Assembly: GCF_963169125.1 (NCBI RefSeq)
Contig: NC_084796.1
Coordinates: 87,280,888-87,344,887, forward strand
Length of the DNA stretch: 64,000 nucleotides
Reading direction: 5' to 3'
DNA from: Humulus lupulus
Taxonomy: Eukaryota > Streptophyta > Magnoliopsida > Rosales > Cannabaceae
Shown: in pieces, positions 22,036-34,312 of the stretch
Numbering within the stretch: position 1 is the stretch's first letter
How the letters are laid out: each line of letters opens with the position of its first letter
The notes under the pieces: model-generated
What the model saw: only the letters and a program-made list of their open reading frames with translations
Database searches by the model: none
What the model was told of the DNA's origin: nothing
Position numbers and translations under genes: made by a program

Positions 22036-23222
22036 TTTTGTTACATCCATCAATACATCTCCGTTAAATATAGTACACACGGATAAAAATGCCAAGTGCC
22101 AACATATTAGTGGTCCACCTTATATTAAAAAAAACACTTATTAATTGATAAAAGAATAAGAAAAATAATAAAAAAACAAAATGTAATTACTTAAAATCAA
22201 TTAATCAATAAAAATAAAAACTAAAAACAAAAATCTAATTATTGTTTTTTTTAATACAAAAATCTAATTAATTAAAAACAATAACTAAAAAAATTTCTAT
22301 TATTTTTTCTCTCCTTCATCACGTTAATTCCCATTACCAGATAATAGCAACCATCACCTTCATCAACAACAAATTTCCAACAAAGCAACAATCATCTACC
22401 TATTTTTTACTCAATAGATTTGTTCAACCTTGTAGATCTGAAGCAAATAACCAATTTCCAACAAAGCAACAAACCATATTTAAAGCAACAATCATCTACC
22501 TATTTTTTACCCAATAGATTTGTTCAACCTTGTAGATCTAAAGCAAATAACCAACAAGCAATTTCAGCAACAATCATCTACCTATTATCGTCCTTGAACC
22601 CCAGCCCAGCCCCGTCGTTATCGTCCTTGAAGCCTAGCCTCGCCTCGCCATTGTCGTCCTTGAAGCCCAGTCATCGTTGTCCTTGAAACCCAGCCCTGTC
22701 GTGATCTTCCCTGAAGCCCAGCCCCGCTGTCGTGGATCTGCCATGGATGCCGATGCAGGAGGTTGAGATGCCGGAGGTGAAGTGCAAATCAAAGAGAGGG
22801 GGTCGTGGTTGTCACGATTGAAGAGAGAGGAATTTTTTGGGGTTTAAGCTTTTGGGTTTGGGTGATCTACAGAGACCACAAACAAAGAAGAAGAAGTCAG
22901 GGGAAGAATTGAAGGAGAGAGAAAAAGAAAAAGAGACGGGGAGAGAGAAAAAGAAAGATTTTTTAAAATTTTTTTAATTGATTAGTTTTTTAATTTTTTA
23001 CATTTATTTTAAAAATAAATTAATAATTAAAAAAATATTATGAAGTGGTAGAATGGTAGTGAGACACATGTCATCACTACAACCATATCAGCACTTAACG
23101 GATTTGGTAGTGACAAATGTAACAAAAACGTAATATTCAGTATTTTTGCCGTCGATAAAAAAAATTAGGTATATAAGTGTATAAACACGAAAATATTAAA
23201 AATTTATGTCACAAATACCCCT
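22036..23222. mobile_element. Probable non-autonomous MULE-like element
   Basis: The left part (22039-22130, TTTTTGTTACATCC...CTCCGTTAAA) and the right part read on the minus strand (from about 23145 back, TTTTTGTTACATTTG...ATCCGTTAAG) resemble each other as inverted ends. The interior has a 100-bp tandem duplication and a CT/CCCAG-rich stretch, and no convincing gene. The outer left end appears truncated, and no clear TSD was found. Confidence 0.4.
22385..22558. repeat. Tandem duplication, period 100 bp
   Basis: CAATCATCTACCTATTTTTT begins at 22389 and again at 22489, each followed by the same TTGTTCAACCTTGTAGATCT segment. A third, truncated start of the unit is at about 22569. Only a few substitutions separate the two copies. 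Confidence 0.8.
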
Positions 23223-23639
23223 TTAAAAAAATTATAAGAAAATAATATTAAAGAACAAAAATGATCAGCATGGCTCTATATTCCTGAATTTTGTTCTTTG
23301 ATTTTGGTAGAATCTATGAATTCTTGTACACTTGTGCATTTTTTTTTGTTATATTATACTTCTCTCACATTTAAATATTATTATATAAAAGAGAAATTAG
23401 ATATAGTGCCACAATTTTATCATATATTTCAATATTAATATTAGATTAGGGGGTTTTGTTAAAAAAGAAAAAGCCTTTTATTAGGGAATGAGGGAGTGTT
23501 AGAAGACAGAGACAAAATGGATGTCGTTTGGAACATAAGAGAACAGTGACAGCAGTAAAAGACAAAGAGAGACGGACATCATATTCGTAGTCGTAAGATT
23601 AGGAAGTAATCTAATCATCATTTTTCTCGATGCATTGCT

Positions 23640-24474
23640 TTCTTGTTTTTTCCAAATTTGAACGTTCAAAATAAAGACGACACGTCGCCGCTCCCAATCG
23701 AATCCTCCAATTTGTTTGATCTTGAGTTTTCCTGTTCTCCAAACCTCCACTCTTCCACCTCAATATTCACAACTGCAACTCTATCTGATTTAACCCTTTT
23801 CATTTCGCTAGGTAAAAGCATCTCCAATCTCTCTCTCTCTCTATATATATATACATATGTATATATTAGTATTAAATGTTTATGTATTATGATGAACTAG
23901 TTCCGCTGAGTGCCCATTTTTGATCTCTATACTATATACAATTTTCTGTAGTTTCTGTTTTAGGGTTTCGTTTTCAGCACCGAATGAAACCAAACCCATT
24001 CGTGTTTTCCATATTTTTTTTTATAATTTTGTTTCTCTTAAAAAGTATGTCATGCCCTTAATTTTGAGTTGGGAACGAGGATTAAAGCTTCATTGGAGTA
24101 ATTTGATATTTGTATATTAAATATTAATTGAAGAGTTGGGACGTGATTTGCGCAGTTGCTTTTTTAACTACCCCACAAGAACAAAGTTATGTATTAATAT
24201 ATATTATCTCTAAACGGACATCATAACATGTTCTATATTGCTAAAACATAGCCAATGTTCTCTCCCTTTCTCTCTCTCTCTCTAGGGGAAAAGGCTTTCA
24301 TGATCATTAGTACTGTATGTTGCGATAGTTATGTTTGTTGTCTTGTTCTATAAATGCTACTGTTGATCTTTTTAATTTATTGTAGTTTTTATTGATGGGA
24401 TTCTTGGATTTGTTCTTAAACGCAGGTATACGCTGCATGAGCACATTTGTTTAAGATTTTTTATTTTTACACAA
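23640..24474 (+). promoter_or_regulatory. 5' untranslated exon and leader intron of the coiled-coil gene
   Basis: A non-coding leader exon probably ends at 23811 (CGCTAG/GTAAAAGC), with an acceptor at 24425 (AAACGCAG/GTATA). It is followed by about 49 leader bases before the ATG at 24475. Just inside the intron lies a CTCTCTCTATATATATA microsatellite. The transcription start is not visible to me; 23222-23640 has no other gene. Confidence 0.5.
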
Positions 24475-26881
24475 ATGTCTAGCCACGGCAGGAGTCAAAG
24501 TGAAAACTCTTTTGATGTCGAAGAACTATTAGAGATTGGAACGAGATGTAGAGAGGTAACATATGTTTCTTGTTTAACTATTTAGATGTTGCTCTCAGAA
24601 ATTATTCTTAGTAAATGCTATTTCGGTTTCAAAATGTTTCTCAATCAAGCTTAAACACTAAGATTTGACGAGAACTATAAGAGCTTAAAGTTTTGTGTGT
24701 GTGAGTGTATTGATTCTGCATATGAAATCATTATGAATGTTTGAATGAAATGGAAAGTTGAAGAGTTTGAGCTTCACATTTTCTCTTGAACAGATGATTG
24801 GTGTCCTGCAAGTTTACGATTATTGCTTTGCAATGGTACTTGTTATAATATGTCTGATGTGGTGTAACTCACATGCTATTTGGCATGCAATTATTTGATA
24901 ATACTGCCGACCCATTATCATGTTGCCGCAAACTTGAGAAATTTTGTAAGAAAATATTTCCTAGTTTTTATGTCCATGAATACTGTATCTGTAATGGAAT
25001 AATTATCATCCATTTGTTTGTTTGCAGCTAAGAAAAGAGAAAGACAAGTTGAAAGAGTCACAATCACAAAGCTTCAAATTAATCAGGGTAATGTTCATGA
25101 TGCTGCATTAATTAGTTTAGTGTAATGGTTTACAATCATTGATTCTTATGCATTTCTTGTTCTTTACATGCTGTTTGAGTTTCTGAGTTCAAGTTTTTTT
25201 ATACAGCGACTAGAAAATCATGTGACTTCATTATCGACAGCCCGTACAGAGGACAAGAAGCACATTGAAACATTAGAGAAAGAGCTCATGAACTGCTCTC
25301 AAGAAATTGGTACTTCTATAACTTGTTATTTGCTTTCTTTGTTAGTTCTCTTTAGGTGTAATATAATTTTGTGATTTACTTTATTGAATCATCATGGAAT
25401 GTAGAAGTCACAGTCTTTGAATTGGATACTTCTTAGAACTATGTATCCATGCACGGCCTAGAGCGAAAATTGGATATTCTTGAAAGTTGTTTTGGCCCAT
25501 CCGAATCTCCAAAACTTTGTTTCCTATACCAAGCAGTTGCAATTAAACTCACTAATAAACAAATGGTAGTTTTAGACTTAACCCGTTATAATTCATAACA
25601 GATTACCTACAGGATCATCTAAATGCAAGAAACACGGAGGTAAACTGTCTGGAAGAGCATGTACGCTACCTTGAATTGAAATTAGCAGACATGGAAATTT
25701 TACAGAAGATAGTTGGAAGGTTAAGGGAGGAACTGAAGAGGTCCAACTCAGAGTGCTTGTTCTTGATACAGGAACTAGAAAACAAAGAAGTGGAATTACA
25801 TAATTCATCTTTGTCCATAGAAAATTTACGGGAGTCGATTTCATCTATAACATTAGACTCCCAATGTGAAATAGAGAGCATGAAGCTAGATATTGTGGCC
25901 TTGGAGCAGAATTGCTTTCAAGCTGAGAAAGTACAGGAAGAAGCTGTCCAAGAAAAAACTAGAATGAATCAGTTGATTCAAAAGCTTGAGGGTCAATTTC
26001 AGGATGCTCAGAAAATTATTGAACAACTAGAATTGGAAAATAAAGAGCTACGGGAAAAGCTTGAGACATCAGAAACAAATTTTAGGACATTTTGGCAAAA
26101 GCTTGAAAAACAGTTTGCAAAGGATGCATCTCAAGTCAATGTAAAACCATTGTTTAATGAACTAGAGAGCAAATTCACTGTGTCAGAAGAAATGAGGTAT
26201 CTAATTATTACTTCTTAAAGGTTTTTAAATGAGTTAAGCTTCTGTATTATACAGTTTTCATCTAACGTACACATAACATTTTTACCTTATTCCCGAAGCA
26301 CTTGTGAAGAAGTCATAAGTTCGCTGATTTCAAACCTTGAAATGCTTCTGGGGCCAAGTGAAGATATTATGGAGAAAATGGAAACTATGTCAAAGCAAAT
26401 TGAAGAATACGAGCTTATTGTGAAGCAACTAAAGGTATTGATATAAATGGGATTTAACACCAAAGATCTGTATTCATGATTTAGTGTGGTTTCATTCTTG
26501 TATGTTCTCTTCTTTTCTAAGTTTTGCTGGTCTTTTTGTCCTTTCCCAATTAACTTCAAACAATTATGCGAGTATTAGGAAGAGCTGAGAGAAGAAAAGT
26601 TGAAAGCAAAAGATGAAGCAGAGGATCTAGCTCAAGAAATGGCTGAGCTTAGGTACCATATTACCGGCTTGCTAGAAGAAGAGCGTGAACGCCGTGCTTG
26701 CATTGAACAGGCATCTCTACATAGAATTGCTGAATTAGAGGCGCAGGTACTGGCATCAGTTTACTAATATTCAATCATATGTGATGTTTGCGTTTTTTTT
26801 CTAAATTATTTTGATTCTTATTAGCTTAAAAAAGAACAAGGAAGACCCTTGGATGCTGTCAAACATCTTGATGGAGCATAG
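24475..26881 (+). CDS. Long coiled-coil protein (host gene), seven coding exons
   Basis: Exons: 24475-24555, 25028-25087, 25207-25309, 25602-26196, 26299-26434, 26579-26746 and 26825-26881. They total 1200 nt, or 399 residues plus stop. All introns are GT/AG and the phases join without a break. The protein opens MSSHGRSQSENSFDVEELL and is then almost entirely heptad-repeat coiled coil rich in Glu, Lys, Leu and Gln. No signal peptide, membrane span or catalytic domain is seen. It resembles the plant family usually annotated 'myosin heavy chain-like' or uncharacterised coiled-coil; I do not give a symbol. Just after the TAG the same frame reads ESDDMSM and then TGA, so the stop may have shortened the C-terminus. 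It is the only clear non-transposon gene in the window. Confidence 0.85.
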
Positions 26882-28214
26882 GAGTCTGATGACATGTCAA
26901 TGTGAGTGAGTGAAATCTCATGCGTGTCAAGAACTCCATTGATAAACTTTGGAGAACCTTTTGGAGCTGGTATTTCTGAAGGTTTTACAGATTATGCTTT
27001 ATGGACTGCCATAGTCAAGGTGTACATTTGATGGGATAGAAGTTGATTTGCTGGAATTCTTGTTTTAACTTTAACGCAATGAACTTTATATTAGCTTAGG
27101 GTTGGAGTTTCAATAAGGGAAAGCCGAATGATAGAAAATGGAATGCAACATACTGCAGAATGAAAGGGCTGTACTGATGCTGGTTTCTATAGCTTTAAGG
27201 CTCTTTGTTCTCTCTGATTAACCAGGTTTGATGGAGCAATTATGTGGATTTTTGAACATTCACATTTGAAGCGATGCTCTACCATTTAGGGCTGGGTCAA
27301 GTAGTTGGATGAATGAGTGTGTGTGAGAGTGGTCTAGGTTCAGGTCCTAAGTGTATCTTATGTTGAAGAGGAAAAAAAATAAAACAAAGAAATGCTCTGT
27401 ATAGATATTTTAGTGTGGTAATTGAGCAAGGGAGTTGTGGTAATTGCTGGTATATTATTCTGTTGGCAAATCTCCAGGCACATTCTTATTGATATAATCT
27501 ACTGTTAACAAATGGAGCATTGAGTAGAATATTTGTTTATATTTTTTAAAAGGCAAGCAAGAATTCCTTTCAATATTTTTCCTAACCTTCTCTTAATGGG
27601 TTTAATAGTTTTTGTCATGAACACCAAACTAGTTCAAGTCTTTTCAATCCATTGCCTGGAGATTTCTTCTTCATTTGAATGCCAGATACTTGCATGCATT
27701 ATTAACTGATCTTTGAAAATGTAGGTGAAATATACTACAAAAAAAAAAAAGAACAATTCCACACTAGATATTATCAAGTTGATGATAATGATTACTATTA
27801 CACACCCCATTCCACTCTTGTATCTTTATTTTTTGGAAGGAACTCTTGGATTGAAAATTCAACAGTCTAACCAAATTTACATGAATGAAAAATATGTTAG
27901 CACCACATTTTATTTTCTCTTCACTTCCTTCTACTAATTATTTATTTACAAATATATGCAGAGAGATCATATATATTAAGACCTTCAATTTGAGCACTCC
28001 TCCCGGTTGATGCACGTTATCTACCACATTGCTCTCGTACTAGTACTCGTATATATGCTGCTAGTAGTAGAATATCAGTAATGATTCTTAAAATAATAAG
28101 TTTTACATGAAAATATATAAATAGCTAAGATTTTTTTTGAGGGAAAATAACTTAGATTCACAAACCCATGATTTGAGATTTTAAAGAATAAAGAATAATA
28201 ATTATAGTAAAATC
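26882..28214. other. 3' flank of the coiled-coil gene and intergenic DNA
   Basis: The first few hundred bases probably form the 3' untranslated region. The rest is AT-rich, with no open frame that looks coding, no tRNA-like fold and no terminal repeat that I can see. Confidence 0.5.
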
Positions 28215-28777
28215 TAGGAGTGTTCATTGGATCACTTCTAATATTTTTAGGCCTATTCGATCCGATCTAATTATCCATGTGATGTTGGATTTTTACAACC
28301 AATCAAATCCAATTAACTTGTCTCAACCGATTCGATCTAATTATCTATTGTATTGAATTGATTTTATCAATTGGATGTGTCTCCTTACTTATGTATTTGA
28401 TCAGATTGGATTCATCCAATATTTTTTAGCATTTATTTAGCTTAATTTGTTCAAATAATTCTTAATATTATAAATAAATTGAGTAATTTGTTCAAAATGA
28501 TACAACACCATACAAATACAACATAAATTATAAGCATAATCATAAATAAATAAATATATATTTTTAAATAAATAGATAACTTTTTAAAATATATATACAA
28601 TTGTATCGGTTCAGTTTTATTGGATTTTTGCATATATCATCTAACCACCAATCCAATCCAATTTGGATATTAAAATCAAATCTGACCCAATCATAATTAG
28701 ATATCTAATTTTTGGCATTTAGTTGTAATTGGATTATTTGGTTCTAATTGAATTTGATGATTTTTTGCACACTCCTA
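28215..28777. mobile_element. hAT-type MITE (563 bp)
   Basis: Ends form an inverted repeat: TAGGAGTGTTCA on the left and TGCACACTCCTA on the right. The TAGGRGTG(T)GCA start and the interior of repeated GATCGGATTGGAT-like and AATCCAATCC-like words are typical of plant hAT MITEs. The flanking 8-mers GTAAAATC (28207-28214) and CTAAAAAC (28778-28785) match at 6 of 8 positions, fitting an aged 8-bp hAT TSD. It encodes nothing. Confidence 0.78.
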
Positions 28778-29472
28778 CTAAAAACTATTAATGCTAGAAA
28801 GATCATCAAATACGTAAAAACAATAATAGTTATAATTATGTATGCTATCAATATATAGGACTTCATACCATCTTATCCTCGGCATTATGCCCCATATAAA
28901 TGAAAATATAGAATGTTAACAATTCAAATTTTAATATATAGTAAAAGAGGAGATAAGCAGTAAAAGAGGAGATAAGCAGCTGATTGACCAATATTTTTGC
29001 CACTTTTAACCTTATGCTAATTTATATTTACTTTATCTTATTTTCATAAAAAGTATAATTTTTATATTAAATTTGAGTATTTAAGTAATATCACACATTT
29101 TTGTTTTGGCCTGTTCTAATTTTTGTTCGGAATCTGTTTACTAGTCTTTTCTCAGATGCCCACGTTACCCTCCCTCTCTCACGCATATATATTATTTTGT
29201 TACAAAAATATATACTATCTACTTAAAAAAGCTTTAACATATTCCCATTAAAAAAAACTTGTAATTAATATGTCATCACATGATTTAACTTAAATATGCT
29301 TAATATTATAATAGAAGATATGAATTATTCTTAACTAAAAGCTGTCATTTATTACAAAAAAATGAACACCTACGCACTAGAGAGTAGAAATTTAAATAAC
29401 CTTATATAAAAATAAAAACAAAATACCAGATAGTAAAATCTATTGATATATTTATTAGAAGACTTCAACTAT
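28778..29472. other. AT-rich intergenic DNA
   Basis: No gene or element recognised. A 20-bp direct duplication (GTAAAAGAGGAGATAAGCAG) occurs near 28940-28980. The stretch ends in ACTAT, the target site of element D. Confidence 0.5.
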
Positions 29473-29920
29473 TGTTATATCTATTTGTTGAGTATCACTA
29501 TCCGTTGGCCAGATCATGCATAAAAACTAGTCAATTGTAACTTTGTATAATTTTTTGACAAGATTCAATAACTTAAGTCAACATTCAAATGTAACATTAA
29601 CTCTTCAATATAAATAAGAGAAGTATGGACCAAGAAGGAGAGGAAAAAAGGGGCGGCAACTTTTTACAGAGAGAGCTCTCCAACTTTAATGGAGCAAAAT
29701 AACTAAAAGTTAAATACAAATGTAATTCATGGCTTGCAATATTAATGATAGTGACTAAGTGGATGTAACCCATCTTTTTGAGGCTGGACCACTATAAAAC
29801 TCTCTCTATCCATTATTTATGGGCACTAGAAACATCTCTTATACTTTATTTAGCTCTAAAAAATCTTCTCAATATTATTCATTGGGTGTTAGACGAGTTA
29901 ACAAAAAAAATGAGACAACA
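29473..29920 (+). repeat. Element D 5' LTR
   Basis: Starts TGTTATATC and ends GAGACAACA; TATA box TATAAATA at 29609-29616. It carries CTGGACCACTATAAA at 29784-29798, a variant of the motif in the A and G LTRs. Confidence 0.88.
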
Positions 29921-30117
29921 TTTTGATGCTTTCATTGAGAGTTGAACACAAGGAAAGAGACACAGGTGTCATTAAAATCCACCCCAGCAACAGGCTGCCC
30001 CAAACCATCTCTATTCAGCAATATTTCAGACATATTTTTACAGTAGCTAGTAGATCCACATGTTTGGGATCGCTTGGGAGTGCCTGAAGGGAGGGGTTAC
30101 TTGGAGAATTCCTCCTC

Positions 30118-32640
30118 CTAGGTTCTTGGAGGAAGACCTCAGACCTGGAGGACCTCGACTGTAACGACCCAAATTTGCTAATAAGGCTTAAGGGCCTTGA
30201 TTAGCGTGCCAGGAGGGCATGATGGGAATTATGTGTGATTTTTATGAATTAAATGCATGATTATGATTTAAAGCATGTTATATGACTATTTGTTGATCTG
30301 AGATGCATGACTATGTATATTAGTATGCATGTAGGCCCGGATCGTGTTAGGAGGGCATAACTGTAATTTTGGCCATGTTGGGCATAACTGTGTTGGTATG
30401 TGATAATTGTATTCCGTGAATTGTACCACGTGTGTGTGGTTTTATTATTGTGATGCACGTGCCGAGACGGTCCTAGAGAGCTAGTTAACTTAGATGTCAC
30501 AACGGGATTTTGTACCCGGCTCGGGAGGAGCCTAGGGGTACCTCGGGAATTTTATGGTTAAGTTGAGATTTAGCGGGTAATGGTTATTGGAGATTTAGTA
30601 ACCTAGGTAACCATTAGTTACTGCTGAGAGTAACAAGTTTTAGAAAGAAAATGGTAGAAATGAAATGAAAGTGTAAAGACTTAAGTGCCCTTGGAGGTTT
30701 AGCTAAGGAGGATTAGTAGGAAGGGGTAATTTGGTCTTTTGGCTGGGGATTATGAAAATTCTCAGCTGGGTATATGGGGTTCGGTTTGGGCATTGGTTTT
30801 ATGAGGCATTGATAGAGTTTGAAGAGAAGAGAAAAGAGAGGAAAAAGCTAGGGCAAGCAAGAAGAAAAAGAAGAAGAAAAGGAGAAGTGGGAGTCTAGGA
30901 TGAGATCAAGGACCTTGTGTGGGTTCTCCATTGGAGGTAAGTGTTTTATACATATTTAAGTTTGGGTTTTGGTTTTGATTTGAGGAAATTAAATGCCTAA
31001 GCTAAGCTTTGTTGGGTTTTGGGATAGTTGCTGAATTTTAAGATCAATGGGTGTGAATCTTGGGTATATTGATGTTTTGAGCTTGAATCTTGAGTTATGG
31101 GTTGTTATATGGTCTATTTGATGTTTGAAATTGGTTTTGGGGTTTGGGTATTGGTTTGGTGTGATTTGGAAGGTTTTAGCTCGGAGAAAACGCAGGAGAA
31201 AACCCAGAATTCTGGGTCTGCGAAGGCGTGCCGCGACATAGGTTTTTCGTGCCGCGGCGAGGGAGCCTCTGGCTGTTGGGTGCCGCGGCACAAGGATGTG
31301 GTGCCGCGGCACAAGGCTAAATTCAGGGCATCATTTTTAGGCAATTTTAGGCCTTTGCTCCGGGGGTTCGGGGGATGTCTCCGGGGTGTTGTTTTAAGGT
31401 TTTAGAGGTCCCGAGAGTGCGGGATTGGTCCCGGGAAGTGGTTTTGGGTTGATTAGTATTGAGGGATGTTTCTTGTGTGTTGTGACTAGGTTGTTGGTGA
31501 GGCTCATGCTTGAGGACCGTGCTCGCGGCTTTAGTGCATCAGGAGTCTCGGAATTCAGGTAAGAAAACTATAACACCCGAGGTTAGGGCATGGCCCCAGA
31601 TTGTATTATGTGCAAATGTTTAAACTTAAATGAATCATGATGTGTGTGAATGATTATTTCGAATGTACTATATGTGTGATTATGATGAAATGAGCGGCCG
31701 TGGGCCGAGTACGGCGTAGGCCGGGGCGGCCGTGGGCCGAGTACGGCGTAAGCCGGGGCGGCCGTGGGCCGAAAGTAACACCTAGCACATGGGATGCTAT
31801 ATTCAGGGTGGGACCCAAGGGATACATGAGTTATCCTCGCGGTGAGAACCGATACCCCAGGCTTCGGTAAGGCTCTGGGGCGGCTTGGCCGTGTTTGCTT
31901 AGTCTAATGATTGACTTGTTTATTGTGGATTATCTGTTATGATAAACTGTATACATTGCATATGTTATGTCCTGCATGAGTTTTCTTGCTGGGCTTCGGC
32001 TCACGGGTGCTCTGTGTTGCAGGTAAGGGCAATGACTGAGTCAACCAACCATGAGTACGGAGAGCGTGAAGCGACGTGTACATGTTTGGCCTGCCCGACT
32101 GCTTTGGTTGGGGGTTTATTCGAAAATGGCTGTAATAATCTATAATTTTATAATTTCTCAAACTGTAACCTTATTTCAAGATGTAATTAGTTTTCAAACC
32201 TTATTTTGGGATCCCAACTATTTAATAATAGAAGTTTTGATGAAACGATGCATTTTCAAAGATTACAGCCTTAACTTTTAATTAGTCACACTTTTGTTTC
32301 AAAAACCTCGGTTAGCGAGTTCATTGCACACTCTTTTGTCTTAAAAACTCACTTAGTAACGGCTCTAAGGAAGTAGGGCGTTACATCGACCTTGGAGGAC
32401 GACCTCAGGTCTGAAGGACGACCTTAGACCTGGAGGACAACCTCGGCCTTGGAGGACAACCTCAGGCCTGAAGGACAACCTCGACCCTGGAGGACGACCT
32501 CAAGCCTGGAGGATGACCTCAGGGTTGGAGGATGACCTCAGGGTTGGAGGACAACCTCGGCCCTGGAGGACGACCTCGGCCCTGAAGGACGACCTCAGGC
32601 CTGGAGGACAACCTCGGCCCGGGAGGAGAACCTTGAGACC
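30118..32640. repeat. 19-bp minisatellite of element D, split by solo LTR F
   Basis: Units of the form CTGGAGGACGACCTCRGNC repeat with a 19-bp spacing (for example at 32468, 32487 and 32506). The array starts at about 30118-30159, is cut by F at the TCGAC target, and continues at 32386-32640, about a dozen units. As 19 is not a multiple of three and there is no open frame, it is unlikely to be coding. Confidence 0.85.
30160..32385 (+). repeat. Solo LTR F (2226 bp, Tekay/Del-like)
   Basis: Starts TGTAACGACCC, ends GGGCGTTACA, perfect TSD TCGAC at 30155-30159 and 32386-32390. It has the same box order as the 16632 and 46082 copies: hairpin AAACCCAGAATTCTGGGT near 31200, four CCGCGG-type boxes at 31229-31311, AGGTAAGAAAACTATAACACC at 31557 and TGTTGCAG/GTAAGGG at about 32014. 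It also has a short tandem array of GGCCGTGGGCCGAGTACGGC units at 31694-31775. Confidence 0.92.
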
Positions 32641-33342
32641 TATGGAACTCAATAAGAGGAGCCTAAATGGGGAACCTTAGAGTAAACCTAGTGTCTCTAA
32701 GCTTCCGAGAAGCCCCAAGTCACCTAGATTCGGGCACAAGTTCCTCAGCCCTAGAGGGCCTCGAGCACCTCGACCCTGAAGGACCTCGGAACCTTGAGCA
32801 TTCATTTTTCTTGGCTCTTGGAGGACCTAGTGTAACGCCCTGGATAACCAAGGTCATTACACTGTGTATTTTAAAATAGTGCAAGACTTGCTAATCAAGT
32901 CGTTTGAACATAAATGTGATTCTAAAGTCAACTAACAAGTTAGTGTTAAAGGATTTTGATCATAAGCGGTTAATTTCATTAAAACAAATGTTTGATACAT
33001 GGGATCCCAAAAACAGGGTTTATGTGGTAAATAAAAAACTCTCAAAAGCTTATACAACAAAAGTCAGTCTAACGGAAAAATACAATTTAGAGCTCTATTC
33101 CTGTAACTTTCCCTCGGCCGTGGCGGTTGAGCAGCTGACGATGTACACTTCGCCCCCAGAGTTCTCCAACTCATGGTTGGTCCAGTTTCCCTTTGCCTTT
33201 ACCTGCACCATGTAGCACCCGTGAGCCAAGGCCTAGCAAGAAAACCATAAACAACAAATATGAATAGCAACAAGAGCATGTAATCATCTTTAATCCAATC
33301 AGTTCAACTAATTAGCATAATACAGATATAAAGCTATACAGC

Positions 33343-34253
33343 TGTTATCCCCATTTCCTGCGTGGCCCCGGAACGACCGTCCATGCCCATGGTCAGGGCA
33401 TTCAAAATGTGGGCCCGGCCCAAGGCCTCTTGGTACGGGAATATCCAAGGGGGGCACTGGCCTAGTGCAATTCTGGGCCAGACGGGGATCCGGTATGGTT
33501 ATCCGGGACAGTCATCCGGGAGACATGCAGACAGCTTGGACCCCCCCCCCCCCGGCGGTATACGTGACTGGTCTCGGAGCCTGGTAACGGTCCGGGCCTG
33601 TGGTAAATGAAGAGGGACAAAGGTAAACGAACTCGGATCACGTCGTCCTCGGTTGGTGGGAAAAGCGTCCAGGACCCTGAAGCCGCCCCACTCCGCATGG
33701 ATGTTGTCCCTACTTTTCACCTGCTGAAAAGGCCACCTCGGGATTGCACGCCGTTGTTTCAGATCTGCACTGCCAAGTACTCTGACTGGTCTTGTCCCCT
33801 GAATCTGCCTCGTAACTCGAAGTGTCTAGACCAAAAGCACCGTTTTGTCAGGCGAAATATAGTTCTTGGGCACCTTATTGGGCCTTAACTGGTCTGGATT
33901 TTATGTATGTTTTATCTTTTATATTGGGCTTCCACTAGAGAGGCCAAGAATATCCATATCTCTGATGGGCCCGGGTCATACCCGGCCCAGACCCAGTGTT
34001 CCCATGAGCCTAAAAATACAGGCAATAGAACACTGGAAAAAGGATCTCTCTTCAACTCGTATACAGTTACTCCGTCAAAACATAGAGAGAAACTCCATTG
34101 TAAAAGACTTTCCAAGCTCTAATACAACTGACTCGTGGACTAAGGCTAATTAACGCCCCAACCACGTAAAAATCCTGTGTTAATCCTCTCAATTCCATAT
34201 CATTAGTCTTAGCTAATATTCATTAGTATAGTTACCGAAAATCTCGGTAAACA
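33343..34253 (+). repeat. Element B 5' LTR (911 bp)
   Basis: Starts TGTTATCCCC and ends GGTAAACA, followed by the primer site TTGGTGCTTTCATTGAGAG from 34256. A C-tract near 33540-33553 is longer than in the 3' copy. Roughly 13 substitutions distinguish the shared first 430 bp from the 3' LTR. Confidence 0.88.
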
Positions 34254-34312
34254 GTTTGGTGCTTTCATTGAGAGCTGAAGAAAGCTAGTGCTGACGTCAA
34301 GCCTTTACTACA

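Noticed and set aside
22420..22686. Open frame with Ser/Pro/Leu repeats
   Set aside because: It results from the 100-bp duplication and CCCAGCC-rich simple repeats in a MULE-like element.
33362..33888. Open frames in the element B 5' LTR
   Set aside because: They lie inside the LTR, are repeated at 50457-50701, and show no domain. The C-tract and LTR differences break them.
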